A stretch of 64,000 nucleotides of DNA from Paraburkholderia bryophila. Lineage in GTDB: Bacteria; Pseudomonadota; Gammaproteobacteria; Burkholderiales; Burkholderiaceae. Below are positions 35,093 to 43,848 of this stretch, piece after piece. The translations under genes were made by a program, and so were the position numbers. The notes under the pieces are model-generated. The model saw nothing but the letters and a program-made list of their open reading frames with translations, did not search any database and had not been told where the DNA came from. Position 1 is the stretch's first letter; every line of letters begins with the position of its first letter. The DNA lies in assembly GCF_013409255.1 (NCBI RefSeq), contig NZ_JACCAS010000001.1:372001-436000 (forward strand). Reading direction: 5' to 3'.

Positions 35093-35417
35093 CAGGCGGT
35101 TCGAGCCGCGAGACGCTTAACACAGTCATGCATAGGCCGAGGACGACACAACGCAGAAGCGAAAGAGGTGCGGAAACCATGGCCAGGTTGAGGTGGCTGA
35201 ATAGCTTGAACTATCATAGCAGCGGACTAAGCGCTGAGTCAGCGAAACAGCACGGAAAACGGTTCGCTGGCGGAGGGATTCGATTACCGAATATTCGGGT
35301 TACTTACGAAAATATTAGGTTACAGAATATTCCACTGGATCGCATCGATCGGACGGGATGACAGCGCGCACGGCGACAGCGCCTCCCCTATGGAAGGCGC
35401 TGAGCGAGTTTCACGGA
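35093..35417. other. Non-coding gap, 325 bp
   Basis: This lies between the sulfotransferase start and the 3' end of the glycoside-hydrolase-like gene, all on the minus strand. It must hold the promoter of the sulfotransferase/glycosyltransferase pair. The only clear structure is the AATATT repeat array at 35287-35332. Confidence 0.4.
35287..35332. promoter_or_regulatory. AT-rich palindrome and direct-repeat array
   Basis: A perfect 12-bp palindrome, CCGAATATTCGG (35287-35298), is followed by two further AATATT cores, two of the three copies continuing as (C/A)GGTTAC. The spacing is about 18-21 bases, close to two helical turns. It lies about 200 bases upstream of the sulfotransferase start and looks like a multi-site operator. 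Confidence 0.4.
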
Positions 35418-36782
35418 TTAGAGAAACGTAGCGGGCGGATTTGCGCCCATATAACTCTGAAGTCTCGCGTAGCGGCCTTTCAGTGTCGTCCCGTCGGCTG
35501 CAATCACGCCGTAGTTACCATCATTCGGGTCATCATAGAGTTCGAACAGCATGATGGCCTGCACGCCGTATTGCGCTGCCACACTTTCGACTGTTGGGTA
35601 GCCGCCCTGGGTACTGCCTTGATCGAGCAGCCAGTTACCCATCTGCTTTTCGGTCGGGACACCTGAGACGCCTGGCACCCCATTGCTAAACGGGCGTACG
35701 CCGAACTCCGTCAGCCAGATCGGCAGATTGCGCCGTGGCTGTAGCGTTGCGAGCACGTTGGTGACACCCTCGTAGTTACTCGCGGCCAGAATGTTTCCCA
35801 TGTCCGAATACCAGTGCCACGCCTCAATATCCCAGCGAACCTGTGGATAGCCGGAAGAGCCATCTGGCTGCGTTCCGTTCCAGAGCATGTCGGAAAACGC
35901 GAAGTGCAGCCAGCTGCAGGCCGGCGCGATGATTTTTGCCGCCGTATCGATCGACTTGATGCCGTCGATCATGCCTCGTACGAGTCCTCGCGCCAGCGGG
36001 AATAACTGGTTGCTGTATTGCGACGGCACGTCGCCGTTATAGGCCCCGGACAACAGCAGTTGACTATCGATTTCATTCCCGACCTCGTAATAGCCGACCA
36101 GACCTTTCAATCCCGACGCCGCCGTTTGACCGAGCGAGTACCCCTGGTTGTAGTAATCCTGTTCGGTCATCGACGTATTCGACGTGTCGAGATATTGGTC
36201 GATGCAGGGGTAAGCCTGCATGCCGGTGCCCTGCAACTGCTGGATAAAAGTCTTCAACTGACCGACTTCGCTCGATCCATTCCCGTTGGTGCGCACCATC
36301 GTCACGCCCATTTGCCGCATCTGCGCGATTTGCGTGGAGAAGGGCACGGTGCCGTACGTATTATCGCCAACTGTCGAATGGGTATTAATGCCATAAAACA
36401 CGAGATCTTCTGCGGGGCGCGGATCGTTCGCAGTCGCGACCCAGCCGGTCCCGTTCCAACTCCACCAGTCACCGACCTGATTCTGCTGGTAGACCGTGCT
36501 GTTGTAATAGACAAGCAAGGTGACGAGGTTGGTATAACCGGCGTTCTGTCCATTCAATTGGACGACGCCATTCGCCACGGTCCAGACCCCTCCTTGGGCG
36601 TCGGCAATGCTGTTTAACGGTGGAATGACCGAGCCGTTGGGAGAGGGGGTGCTGGCCCGGGTCGCTGACATTGCATTCAATTTCGCGGAGGAAGCTGGAT
36701 TGTCATCCGCACCGCAAGCAGCCAGCACTGCACTGCCTGCCATTGCTATCGTAGTAGTCAGGAATTTTCGGCGATCATTCAT
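35418..36782 (-). CDS. Secreted glycoside-hydrolase-like lipoprotein
   Basis: A 454-residue protein. The N-terminus has a basic RRKF followed by a hydrophobic stretch and LAACG lipobox, so a Tat-like lipoprotein signal is plausible. Residues about 58-120 form a Trp-rich module (GGVWTVANGVVQLNG, DWWSWNGTGWVAT). The rest is a TIM-barrel type glycosidase (clan A): the likely acid/base Glu is in YYEVGNEID and the nucleophile Glu in PIWLTEFGVRPF, with WHWYSDMG between. The exact GH family and sugar are not clear. It is possibly linked to the neighbouring glycan-modifying genes. Confidence 0.75.
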   Translation of the reverse strand: MNDRRKFLTTTIAMAGSAVLAACGADDNPASSAKLNAMSATRASTPSPNGSVIPPLNSIADAQGGVWTVANGVVQLNGQNAGYTNLVTLLVYYNSTVYQQNQVGDWWSWNGTGWVATANDPRPAEDLVFYGINTHSTVGDNTYGTVPFSTQIAQMRQMGVTMVRTNGNGSSEVGQLKTFIQQLQGTGMQAYPCIDQYLDTSNTSMTEQDYYNQGYSLGQTAASGLKGLVGYYEVGNEIDSQLLLSGAYNGDVPSQYSNQLFPLARGLVRGMIDGIKSIDTAAKIIAPACSWLHFAFSDMLWNGTQPDGSSGYPQVRWDIEAWHWYSDMGNILAASNYEGVTNVLATLQPRRNLPIWLTEFGVRPFSNGVPGVSGVPTEKQMGNWLLDQGSTQGGYPTVESVAAQYGVQAIMLFELYDDPNDGNYGVIAADGTTLKGRYARLQSYMGANPPATFL

Positions 36783-37167
36783 ATTGGCTCTATCCTCAGG
36801 AATTGAATTTCTTTTTTTGATTCAGTTCAAAACTCGTTGATAAGAATACGGACAGGCAGGCGGGGGCACTGTCAACGATTGTTAGTCGACGTCAGTACTC
36901 GGATCGCCAACATTCGAGAACAAATTAATGCCGATGATCCTTCGTGACTTTTATTGACAATATCTCGCTCGATCGCGAGCTATCATTTTCAGCGGCAAAA
37001 TTGGGCCGAGTACTAGCGCGCTCCCGTCTAATCGTCAATTGCACGCCCTTCGTCTGAAAAGTGGGGCGTGTTCGACTGGGAGCCTGTCGCATAGTCAGCG
37101 AATCTCTTAAGAAAATTTGCGGGTTGCCGATATCAAAGGCAAACCTTTTTTATTGAAGCGGAAACTT
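36783..37167. other. Divergent intergenic region, 385 bp
   Basis: It holds the promoters of the leftward hydrolase and rightward membrane-protein genes. It is AT-rich for this genome. A CACGCCC...GGGCGTG inverted repeat (37042-37048 and 37064-37070) is the only element noted. Confidence 0.35.
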
Positions 37168-37602
37168 ATGAGCCTACGATTGAGGTCGTGGCTGCTGGCC
37201 TTCGCGCTGAGCGCCGTGTGTGCGGGTATCGTGGCTTGCCTCAACTTGATGCTCGCCAATCCGGGTGGTCCTCAACTGCTTTGGTTGACCCGCCTGCACG
37301 TAGCTTGTGCGTTCGCCGGCACACTTGCCATTACGCGCTTCATCCAGGGCGCGCCAGCCGCTCTGCAGGGGCCGACCTCCCGGACCATCATCGCTCAAGG
37401 CGTCGTCGCGCATAACAGAACGGAGGCGGTGAACTTCGTCGTCCCCGGCAAGAGCGCGTTCTTCTCGACGGGCCGCTGCGTCATGATCATCTGCTTCGTG
37501 CTGTGCTTCATGGTGCAATTCATCAGGGCCGGCAAGCCGGCCGAGGACACGGACGGCTCGCATGCGGGCACCGGTCAGCAAATGCGGAAGCTGAGCACGT
37601 GA
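37168..37602 (+). CDS. Predicted small membrane protein
   Basis: 144 residues from the ATG at 37168 (MSLRLRSWLLAFALS), preferred over a TTG at 37117. Three hydrophobic segments are visible: SWLLAFALSAVCAGIVACLNLML, LLWLTRLHVACAFAGTLAI and CVMIICFVLCFMVQFI, with a polar C-terminal tail. No family is recognised. The middle part resembles DUF2798-like small inner-membrane proteins only in length and hydropathy. Its stop overlaps a possible downstream start, suggesting a two-gene unit. Confidence 0.5.
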   Translation: MSLRLRSWLLAFALSAVCAGIVACLNLMLANPGGPQLLWLTRLHVACAFAGTLAITRFIQGAPAALQGPTSRTIIAQGVVAHNRTEAVNFVVPGKSAFFSTGRCVMIICFVLCFMVQFIRAGKPAEDTDGSHAGTGQQMRKLST

Positions 37603-37874
37603 TGCCGATGGGTAAGCAACGCCGGGCACCGCCGGCGACGGCGCCGGAGGCAAAACCAAATGTTCGCCACCGATCCATGGATCAAACGCTCGCCGTCGCC
37701 TTGCTCGCGTTGGGCATCGCGTCGATCAGCTTCGGACTCTACAGTCTGATTCAAGCGTTCGACGTCTTCGATCTTCCGATGGCGTTCAAGGTGTGGTTCT
37801 CGCGGGCACTCGTCGCCCTTGTGATCGGCGTGATTGCCCTGCATTTCGGCGGCAGGCGCGTTGAGGCGCTTTAG
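37602..37874 (+). CDS. Predicted two-helix membrane protein
   Basis: About 90 residues if translation starts at the ATG overlapping the previous stop (TGATG at 37600-37604), or 65 from the ATG at 37677 (MDQTLAVALLALGIASI). It has two hydrophobic helices, AVALLALGIASISFGLYSLI and SRALVALVIGVIALHF, and a short basic end. No family is recognised. Coupling with the preceding small membrane protein suggests a joint role. Confidence 0.45.
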   Translation: MPMGKQRRAPPATAPEAKPNVRHRSMDQTLAVALLALGIASISFGLYSLIQAFDVFDLPMAFKVWFSRALVALVIGVIALHFGGRRVEAL

Positions 37875-38221
37875 GGCGAAGCTAAACGAGCCCGTTCAAC
37901 GAACAGGACGTATCCGATCAACCACTGAGAGGTAGTCTGGACGAGTTAAGTGGTCTCCATCCTGGACGTATTCGTTCACCGTGCACGGTCGACGACTCGG
38001 CGATACGAGCATCGAAATACCTCTGTGGCTACAACGCGCGCCGATACGCATCTTCTGCCCTGCAAGCCGGTTCAATGTCGAACCAGGTTCTGTCACTTTC
38101 GGCCGCACGCTTGCGACACGTCGCATTGGTCCGGACACCAATGCGCTATGACGTGTTTCGTTATGTCACGGTATGACAATGACAGCCGCTCGATCTTTTT
38201 TCAACCCCGCGGCAAAGACAA
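37875..38221. other. Non-coding gap, 347 bp
   Basis: It separates the small membrane-protein pair from the convergent quinone-oxidoreductase gene. I see no believable gene or strong repeat. Confidence 0.35.
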
Positions 38222-39106
38222 TCACCCCGCGTAGCTGGACTTAGCCTCTTCCAGATAATCGGCAAGTCGCTTTGGAGCGCGGCCGATGAGCGATTCGAGA
38301 TGGTCCGTCACGATAGAAAGATTGCCGGCCCGAATCTCCGCCTCGATCGACACCAGGACAGAAATAAAACCGTCAGGAACACCCGCCGCTTTCAGCCCCG
38401 TGGCGAGTTGCTGGTCGGTCACATGGACGACGGCGAGCGGTTTGCCCGTAGCCCGGCGAGCAAGCTCGGCGATCTCTTCGTTCGACAGCGCCTCAGGACC
38501 TGTGAGCGTGTAGATCCGGCTATGAGGAGTTGACGTAGCCAGCGCTGCGGCGATCGCTTCGGCGATTTCCTCTCGTGCGACGTATGACGTTCTCCCACCT
38601 TCAGTTGCCGAATGCCATTGCCCGCTCTTCAGCGCATTGGGGAGCGACCTGAGCAGATTCTCCCGATACCAGCCGTTTCGGAAAATCACGTGCGGCAGCC
38701 CGATGGCCTTAATGGTCCGCTCGGTTTCCAGATGATCTGGCGCGAAGGTCAGAAGCGAACTGTCCGGATTGGGCTGCGATGTATAGGCGAGACGTTCGAC
38801 GCCCGCGGCAACGGCTGCCGAGACCGCATTGCGATGCTGCTTCAGGCGTGTGTCCGCTCCATCCAGAGCATCGGTTGAAATGATAAGGACGGTTCCTGCG
38901 CCTTTGAACGCCTCGGTCAGACTCTTCGGATCTTCGAAGTCCGTCTTGCGAACCTCGATGCCCGCCGCAGCGAGGTCGGCAAGTTTCTCCGGGCTGCGGG
39001 TGCCGGCGATGATGCGGCTGTGTGCCACGCCGCGTGCAAGCAGATGCTTGACAACAAGTTGACCGAGTTGACCGGATGCACCGGTGACGAAAATTGTATT
39101 GCTCAT
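38222..39106 (-). CDS. qorB: NAD(P)H:quinone oxidoreductase, NmrA-like SDR
   Basis: A 294-residue atypical SDR. The cofactor motif is FVTGASGQLGQLVVKHL, followed by RIIAGTRSPEKLADLAAAGIEVRKTDFEDP, typical of the NmrA/QorB group. FRNGWYRENLLRSLP and YTLTGPEALSNEEIAELARRATGKPL are strongly QorB-like. The family reduces quinones with NADPH and protects from reactive quinones. It is divergent from an HxlR regulator, as in known qorB/qorR pairs. Confidence 0.88.
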   Translation of the reverse strand: MSNTIFVTGASGQLGQLVVKHLLARGVAHSRIIAGTRSPEKLADLAAAGIEVRKTDFEDPKSLTEAFKGAGTVLIISTDALDGADTRLKQHRNAVSAAVAAGVERLAYTSQPNPDSSLLTFAPDHLETERTIKAIGLPHVIFRNGWYRENLLRSLPNALKSGQWHSATEGGRTSYVAREEIAEAIAAALATSTPHSRIYTLTGPEALSNEEIAELARRATGKPLAVVHVTDQQLATGLKAAGVPDGFISVLVSIEAEIRAGNLSIVTDHLESLIGRAPKRLADYLEEAKSSYAG

Positions 39107-39129
39107 GGCCTAGCCTCGCTCTGAGTGTT

Positions 39130-39146
39130 ACTCTCGTTTTGAGAGC
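39130..39146. promoter_or_regulatory. Palindromic site between qorB and HxlR gene
   Basis: ACTCTC-GTTTT-GAGAG lies near the middle of the 105-bp divergent gap, next to further ACTC/GAGT half-sites. An HxlR-type operator is the obvious reading. Confidence 0.4.
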
Positions 39147-39211
39147 GTCCAGATAATCAAGCTTTGGCAGGCTTTCGTAAAGAAGGCAGTTTTTCAGGAG
39201 ATAGTTACCCG

Positions 39212-39631
39212 ATGGGAACCACCAACGCATCGCCAGGCGCACTCAAAACGAGGCTGGAGGAGGCCCGGGCCCAATATGGTCCTTTGACGAATTGCCCGGT
39301 GCGCGACGTTATCGATGTCATTAGCGGGCGATGGAGTTCATTGTTGATGATGGCGCTAGCCGAGCACCCACATCGATTCGGCGAACTTCGCCGGTTGGTG
39401 CCGGACATTTCGCAGCGAATGCTCACGCAGACACTTCATGAGTTACAGCGCGATGGTTATGTGCATCGTGAGGTCTTCCCGACAAAACCGCCCGGCGTTC
39501 AATACAGCCTGACCGACCTCGGTCGTTCGATGTTCGACGCATTGAACGTTTTGATTATGTGGGCCGACGGTAATCATGCCGCGGTTACCGCAGCTCGCCT
39601 CAACTTTGATAGTGAAAAAGAATCTGCGTAG
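39212..39631 (+). CDS. HxlR-family transcriptional regulator
   Basis: A 139-residue HxlR regulator: CPVRDVIDVISGRWSSLLMMALAEHPHRFGELRRLVPDISQRMLTQTLHELQRDGYVHR is the complete winged-helix domain, with a Cys at about residue 28 in the position used for redox or electrophile sensing in related proteins (QorR, HypR). The ATG at 39212 follows AGGAG. It is divergent from qorB and upstream of a DoxX-type gene, so both are likely targets. Confidence 0.88.
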   Translation: MGTTNASPGALKTRLEEARAQYGPLTNCPVRDVIDVISGRWSSLLMMALAEHPHRFGELRRLVPDISQRMLTQTLHELQRDGYVHREVFPTKPPGVQYSLTDLGRSMFDALNVLIMWADGNHAAVTAARLNFDSEKESA

Positions 39632-40082
39632 GAGACGCGCCATCGAACAGCGGACACTCGGTATCTGGCGAAAGCTGGGCTTGGCTTTCGTCTTTTTATG
39701 GTTCTTCATAGGCGGGATTGCACATTTTGCCGCGACCGATCTGGAGATGCGCATTGTGCCGCCATGGCTGCCAGAACCCAGGCTTATGGTTCTGGTGAGC
39801 GGCGTATTCGAATTGCTCGGCGCGATCGGTGTGCTGATGCCGCGCACCCGACAGGTAGCCGGGTATGGGCTCATGCTGCTGACCATCGCGGTGACGCCCG
39901 CGAATATCTACATGTGGCAGCAAGCGAGCCAATTCCCGGCGATTCCCTACTGGGCGCTGACACTTCGTCTACCGCTTCAGGTCGCGCTGCTTGCCTGCAT
40001 AGGGTGGTCGACACGTGACGTGCGGCGACGCCCGCCTGCGGGATCGCAACCAGGCCAGCGTTCAGCGAGAAGGAAACTGTAA
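39612..40082 (+). CDS. DoxX-like membrane protein
   Basis: About 156 residues with four membrane helices: LGLAFVFLWFFIGGIAHFA, LMVLVSGVFELLGAIGVLM, GYGLMLLTIAVTPANIYMW and LRLPLQVALLACIGW. This is the DoxX/DoxD-type fold often found with redox-stress genes. The start is uncertain. A GTG at 39612 lies within the HxlR gene. A GGAG site at 39631 is perfectly spaced for position 39642, but the codon there is ATC. It is probably cotranscribed with the HxlR gene. Confidence 0.7.
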   Translation: MKKNLRRRRAIEQRTLGIWRKLGLAFVFLWFFIGGIAHFAATDLEMRIVPPWLPEPRLMVLVSGVFELLGAIGVLMPRTRQVAGYGLMLLTIAVTPANIYMWQQASQFPAIPYWALTLRLPLQVALLACIGWSTRDVRRRPPAGSQPGQRSARRKL

Positions 40083-40173
40083 CCTGGTGAAAATGCTGGC
40101 GAGCTCCGGCATCGGAAACGCTACACTTCGCTCTCTCGTCCAGAGGAAAGTCACGCGTAACGATGTCGCTCCA

Positions 40174-41577
40174 ATGTCCATCGCCGATCCGTTAAAACTA
40201 TTGTCCAGTCGGCCTGACTTGAGGGTCATCGCCCGGCTTGCCTCCCTGCAGATGGTTTCGCTCGCGCTCGTTGCACTCACGGCGGGAACCGTCCTGTGCG
40301 CCTGGCTGGTGCCCGCTGTAGCGACGCTGCTTCCGCATGGCTGGTCGCTGATGAAGGTCAACACCGCGTTGTGCCTGCTGCTTGGAACGGGCAGTCTGGC
40401 GTTGTCCCGAAACAGGCAAACCGCCCGTCATCTGATGGTAAGCCGCGTTCTCGCCGGGGCGCTTCTGGTCATCGCCGGATCCGTGTTGCTTGAGCATTTG
40501 ACCGGAACGGCGAGCGGTTTCGATATCCTGCTGGCCGCCGATGCGACATCGAGCCGGCCAGGACGCATGGCCCTGCAGACGTCGGTGTTTTTTCTCCTGC
40601 TTGGCCTGACATTGCTGTTTGTCCGCTCGCGCAAAAGCCCGATTTCAAACATGGCCGACGCGCTGACGCTGGCGATGGTGGTTCTGACGCTGGTGGTTCT
40701 CTCCGGGTATTGCTTTGGGGCAGCCAGGCTTTTTGGCGAATCCTCCGACACGCGAACTTCGCCCCATACGCTCGTTTGCATGGCGCTACTGGTTTTCGTG
40801 AAAATCGGCCGCCGAGCCGAGAGCGGCCATTTTTCCGTTCTGCTGGGAATTGGGATCGGCAGCCGTATTGCACGGAGCGTTCTGCCATTCGCGCTGCTCT
40901 TGCCGTTCCTGATGGTGAGCGGCAGCGCCTATACGACCCGACAGGGCTGGCTGTCCGCGTCGTACGCGGCGGCACTGAGCGCGTCAGTTATCTCGGTCGC
41001 GTTGTTCGGCCTGGTCATTCTGATGGCCGGGCGGATCAATGAGCTCGAACGGGATCTTCGCGACATGTCGCTCACTGACGATCTGACTGGAATATTGAAC
41101 CGCCGTGGATTCAATCTGCTCGGCGAGCAAGCGGTGCTGCAGGCGCGACGGGACCAGTCTCCTCTGACGGTTCTGTTCTTCGACCTCGACGGCTTGAAGC
41201 AGGTCAATGACAGTTTTGGTCACGAAGCAGGATCGCAATTCCTCGTGGATGTCGCGACGTTGCTTCGCAATACATTTCGAGGTTCCGATATCGTCGCGCG
41301 GATCGGTGGGGACGAATTCGCGGTCGTGGTACACGACGGTGGCGCAAAAGCAAAAGTTGCGATGGCGCGTATGGACGAGAGTGCCGCGGCCATGAACCGA
41401 AATGGTAGCAGGGGTTACCCGATCAGCTATAGCGTCGGAGAAGCGAGTCGCGAATTGACCGGGGACGATTCATTTGAGCAACTGGTCTCACGAGCCGACG
41501 CCATGATGTATGAGCAAAAGCAGTCGAAGCGTCGTCTCGGCAGACAACGTGGAACCGTTGGGGTGATCGGGGTTTGA
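40174..41577 (+). CDS. Membrane-bound diguanylate cyclase (GGDEF)
   Basis: About 467 residues. The N-terminal 270 form roughly seven or eight membrane helices of an unclassified sensor region (SLALVALTAGTVLCAWLVPAVATLL, LAMVVLTLVVLSGYCFGAARLF, LPFALLLPFLMVSGSAY, ISVALFGLVILMAG). The C-terminal GGDEF domain is complete: DDLTGILNRRGF, FFDLDGLKQVNDSFGHEAG, the I-site RGSD five residues before RIGGDEFAVVVHD. It should make cyclic di-GMP and be product-inhibited. No EAL domain is present. ATGs at 40174 and 40093 are both possible starts. Confidence 0.85.
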   Translation: MSIADPLKLLSSRPDLRVIARLASLQMVSLALVALTAGTVLCAWLVPAVATLLPHGWSLMKVNTALCLLLGTGSLALSRNRQTARHLMVSRVLAGALLVIAGSVLLEHLTGTASGFDILLAADATSSRPGRMALQTSVFFLLLGLTLLFVRSRKSPISNMADALTLAMVVLTLVVLSGYCFGAARLFGESSDTRTSPHTLVCMALLVFVKIGRRAESGHFSVLLGIGIGSRIARSVLPFALLLPFLMVSGSAYTTRQGWLSASYAAALSASVISVALFGLVILMAGRINELERDLRDMSLTDDLTGILNRRGFNLLGEQAVLQARRDQSPLTVLFFDLDGLKQVNDSFGHEAGSQFLVDVATLLRNTFRGSDIVARIGGDEFAVVVHDGGAKAKVAMARMDESAAAMNRNGSRGYPISYSVGEASRELTGDDSFEQLVSRADAMMYEQKQSKRRLGRQRGTVGVIGV

Positions 41578-41666
41578 TTGAAGGTTCGGTGCGATAGGTG
41601 GAGCAGGTGCGACCCGTGTGGCTTTGGGCAGGCAACGCAAATCGTTAAACAACACACTCCCAGGAT

Positions 41667-42254
41667 ATGTTCTCTCTATTTCCCGATCCCTGGCTAGACC
41701 GATGGCTAACTTTGATCAGGGCGCGAGCTGGTGAACGACCCGTGCTTGAGATTGGCTGTGGTTACGGGGACGACACGGCCACTTTGGCTAAAGCCGGTCT
41801 GCGCGTGATCGGCTTTGACCTCTCACGTGCAGCCGTAGCGTCGACGAAAATAAGAGTACCCACTGCGAACATCGAGCGACGAGACGTTCGTGATCCGCTT
41901 CCTGAGGAAGCGACGAACTTGGGTGTCGTATTGGCGAGCCTGTCGCTTCACTACTTTTCCTGGAACGAAACCGTGTCGATCGCAGATCGAGTGAGATTGG
42001 CACTGCGACCAGGCGGGGTGCTGCTATGTCGATTGAACTCCACCCAGGATAGAAATTTTGGTGCGCATGGGTGCGAGGAAATCGAGCCGAACTATTTTCT
42101 GGTAGATGGACAGCCAAAGCGCTTCTTTGACGAGGACGCAGTGTGTCGGCTTTTTTCCGATGGCTGGAACACGATCGCGTTAGAGCACGTCACAACCGAT
42201 AAATACCGCAAGCCAAAAACGGCGTGGGAAGTCGTTCTGGAACGGGCGCAGTGA
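41667..42254 (+). CDS. Class I SAM-dependent methyltransferase
   Basis: A 195-residue protein with the SAM motif I VLEIGCGYGDDTATLAKAGL (about 26-45), motif II acid in GFDLSRAAV and NIERRDVRDPL, and a TehB/UbiE-like LRLALRPGGVLLCRLNS. AGGAT precedes the ATG. The substrate is unknown; similar small proteins methylate metals, tellurite or small metabolites. It is a monocistronic gene in the IS-bounded segment. Confidence 0.82.
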   Translation: MFSLFPDPWLDRWLTLIRARAGERPVLEIGCGYGDDTATLAKAGLRVIGFDLSRAAVASTKIRVPTANIERRDVRDPLPEEATNLGVVLASLSLHYFSWNETVSIADRVRLALRPGGVLLCRLNSTQDRNFGAHGCEEIEPNYFLVDGQPKRFFDEDAVCRLFSDGWNTIALEHVTTDKYRKPKTAWEVVLERAQ

Positions 42255-42688
42255 CTTGTTGATGGAGTTCTCTCGGCTCGCCTGAGTCGTTCCTGTGAGC
42301 TTCGATGGCAAACGGATGGCAAGTATCTCGCGTGACGAAGTAGGCGAGTGTTCGCCGCAGTTCCCGAATGACCGCTATCGAGAAACCTATCGGTCTGCTG
42401 TGGGGTCGACCTGAGACGGTCGTCATCCGTCCCCTCGGCAATGGAGTGTCATTCGGTCGCGGCGTAGTTCGGACACTCGGGCGTCTGCTTTGCCTACGAA
42501 AGCGGCCTGTGAACTGAGCTTGTCGCCCGGTGTGAACTGACGACCCGTCGACCGGGAGCGCTCTGCGAATGAGGTAGTCTCGCAGCGCTCACCGACACCT
42601 GAAGCGACAAAAACGAACATCATGGCCTGATGGCAAACTCATCTTTCGTTTATGTATATCCTTCAGTTTCATTGACGGGAAAGAGTGC
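42255..42688. other. Non-coding gap, 434 bp
   Basis: It lies between the convergent methyltransferase and azoreductase genes. Several short frames exist but none is convincing. No repeat was seen. Confidence 0.35.
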
Positions 42689-43297
42689 CTATAGAAGAAG
42701 CTCCATGACAGCCCTGTTTGCCTTCGGCACGGCGTTGGTAGCCAAGAGCGGTATATTCATCCCCTCAACGCGAACAGCCTGCACATCCACGATGCCAATG
42801 AAGCCAAGGATTTGGTGGAGATAAGGCTCGACAAAATCCCAGGAGCGCCACGGGCCTTCGGTGAAAACGCCCCCTGAAGCCAGAACCAGAATGGCTCTCT
42901 TGCCTTTTGCCAGACCGAGGACGCCACCATCCGAGTATTGGAAGGTTCTGCCCGGCCGAACGACCAAATCGATCCATGCTTTGAGGGCGGAGGGAATACC
43001 GAAATTCCACATCGGCGTTGCGATAACCAGTAGGTCGGATTCCAGAAGCTCGTCGGTTAGCTTATCCGACTGGCAGGCCGCATCCTTCAGTCTATCCGCC
43101 TCGGCCGGGTCCTTCGTCGAGATAGCTGGAAGCGTGATTTCGTCCAGATGAGGGAGATGCTCGGCGGCCAAGTCGCGGCGTATGAGCTTTGCCGATGGAT
43201 AGAGGTCGATGAGCCGCGAGGCGAGCGTATCGGCGACCAGTCGACTCGCGGAGTCCTTCCCTCTCGGGCTCACCTCAATCATCAAAATCTGCTTCAT
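42689..43297 (-). CDS. azoR: FMN-dependent NADH-azoreductase
   Basis: A 202-residue flavodoxin-fold protein: ILMIEVSPRGKDSASRLVADTLASRL, DLLVIATPMWNFGIPSALKAWIDLVVRPGRTFQYSDGG and ILVLASGGVFTEGPWRSWDFVEPYLHQILGFIGI are AcpD/AzoR signatures. It reduces azo compounds and quinones. The ATG at 43297 overlaps the stop of the upstream NTF2-like gene by 4 bases. The frame open to 43585 is antisense-type and not used. It is probably induced with the divergent HxlR regulator. Confidence 0.9.
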   Translation of the reverse strand: MKQILMIEVSPRGKDSASRLVADTLASRLIDLYPSAKLIRRDLAAEHLPHLDEITLPAISTKDPAEADRLKDAACQSDKLTDELLESDLLVIATPMWNFGIPSALKAWIDLVVRPGRTFQYSDGGVLGLAKGKRAILVLASGGVFTEGPWRSWDFVEPYLHQILGFIGIVDVQAVRVEGMNIPLLATNAVPKANRAVMELLL

Positions 43298-43731
43298 ATT
43301 GTTCGCTCCGATTTCTTCCCGGTCATTGCGCTCCAGGCTGCATGGGAGTCCATGTAGTCTCTCCAGTGTGTGATCTTGCGGTTTTCGACCTTGATGATTG
43401 AGCAGAACCGGTTGTTGTATTTCACGCCTGTCGCGAGGATGGCTCCATGAACCTCGTATTCGATGACGCAGCCTGTGTCTGTCTTGTGGGTAATCAACTT
43501 GTCGGCAGATTGAAGCGCGATGTTGTCGACGTAGCCTCTGAACGCAGCCATCAGGTCGATTCGTCCTTCGATAACGCGGGGCCAACCCAGGTCGTAGAGA
43601 ACCTCGTAAATGACATCGTCGGAGACGATGTCGAAGAAGTGCTCTCCATCGACAAGGTCGCCGAGCGCCACTCGAACCAGATTGAAGTACGGGTCAGCAG
43701 CCTCGTAGGCAGCGTATTTCGGTTTCGACAT
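43294..43731 (-). CDS. SnoaL/NTF2-like protein
   Basis: 145 residues with the cone-shaped NTF2 fold layout: FNLVRVALGDLVDGEHFFDIVSDDVIYEVLYDLGWPRVIEGRIDLMAAFRGYV, then a beta-rich half ending FCSIIKVENRKITHWRDYMDSHAAW. Members act as isomerases or small-ligand-binding proteins. The ATG at 43731 (MSKPKYAAY) has AAGGAG 9 bases upstream. Its last codons overlap the azoR start (ATGA), so the two are one operon. Confidence 0.82.
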   Translation of the reverse strand: MSKPKYAAYEAADPYFNLVRVALGDLVDGEHFFDIVSDDVIYEVLYDLGWPRVIEGRIDLMAAFRGYVDNIALQSADKLITHKTDTGCVIEYEVHGAILATGVKYNNRFCSIIKVENRKITHWRDYMDSHAAWSAMTGKKSERTI

Positions 43732-43848
43732 TCCAGACTCCTTGCTCACTTCGGTATATTACTTACAGAATGAGAGTTGAATATAAATCGGAAGCTAGCC
43801 TCAAGGAAGAAGGCACTTTAGATTCAGTCACTAACATTGAGGTAAGTT

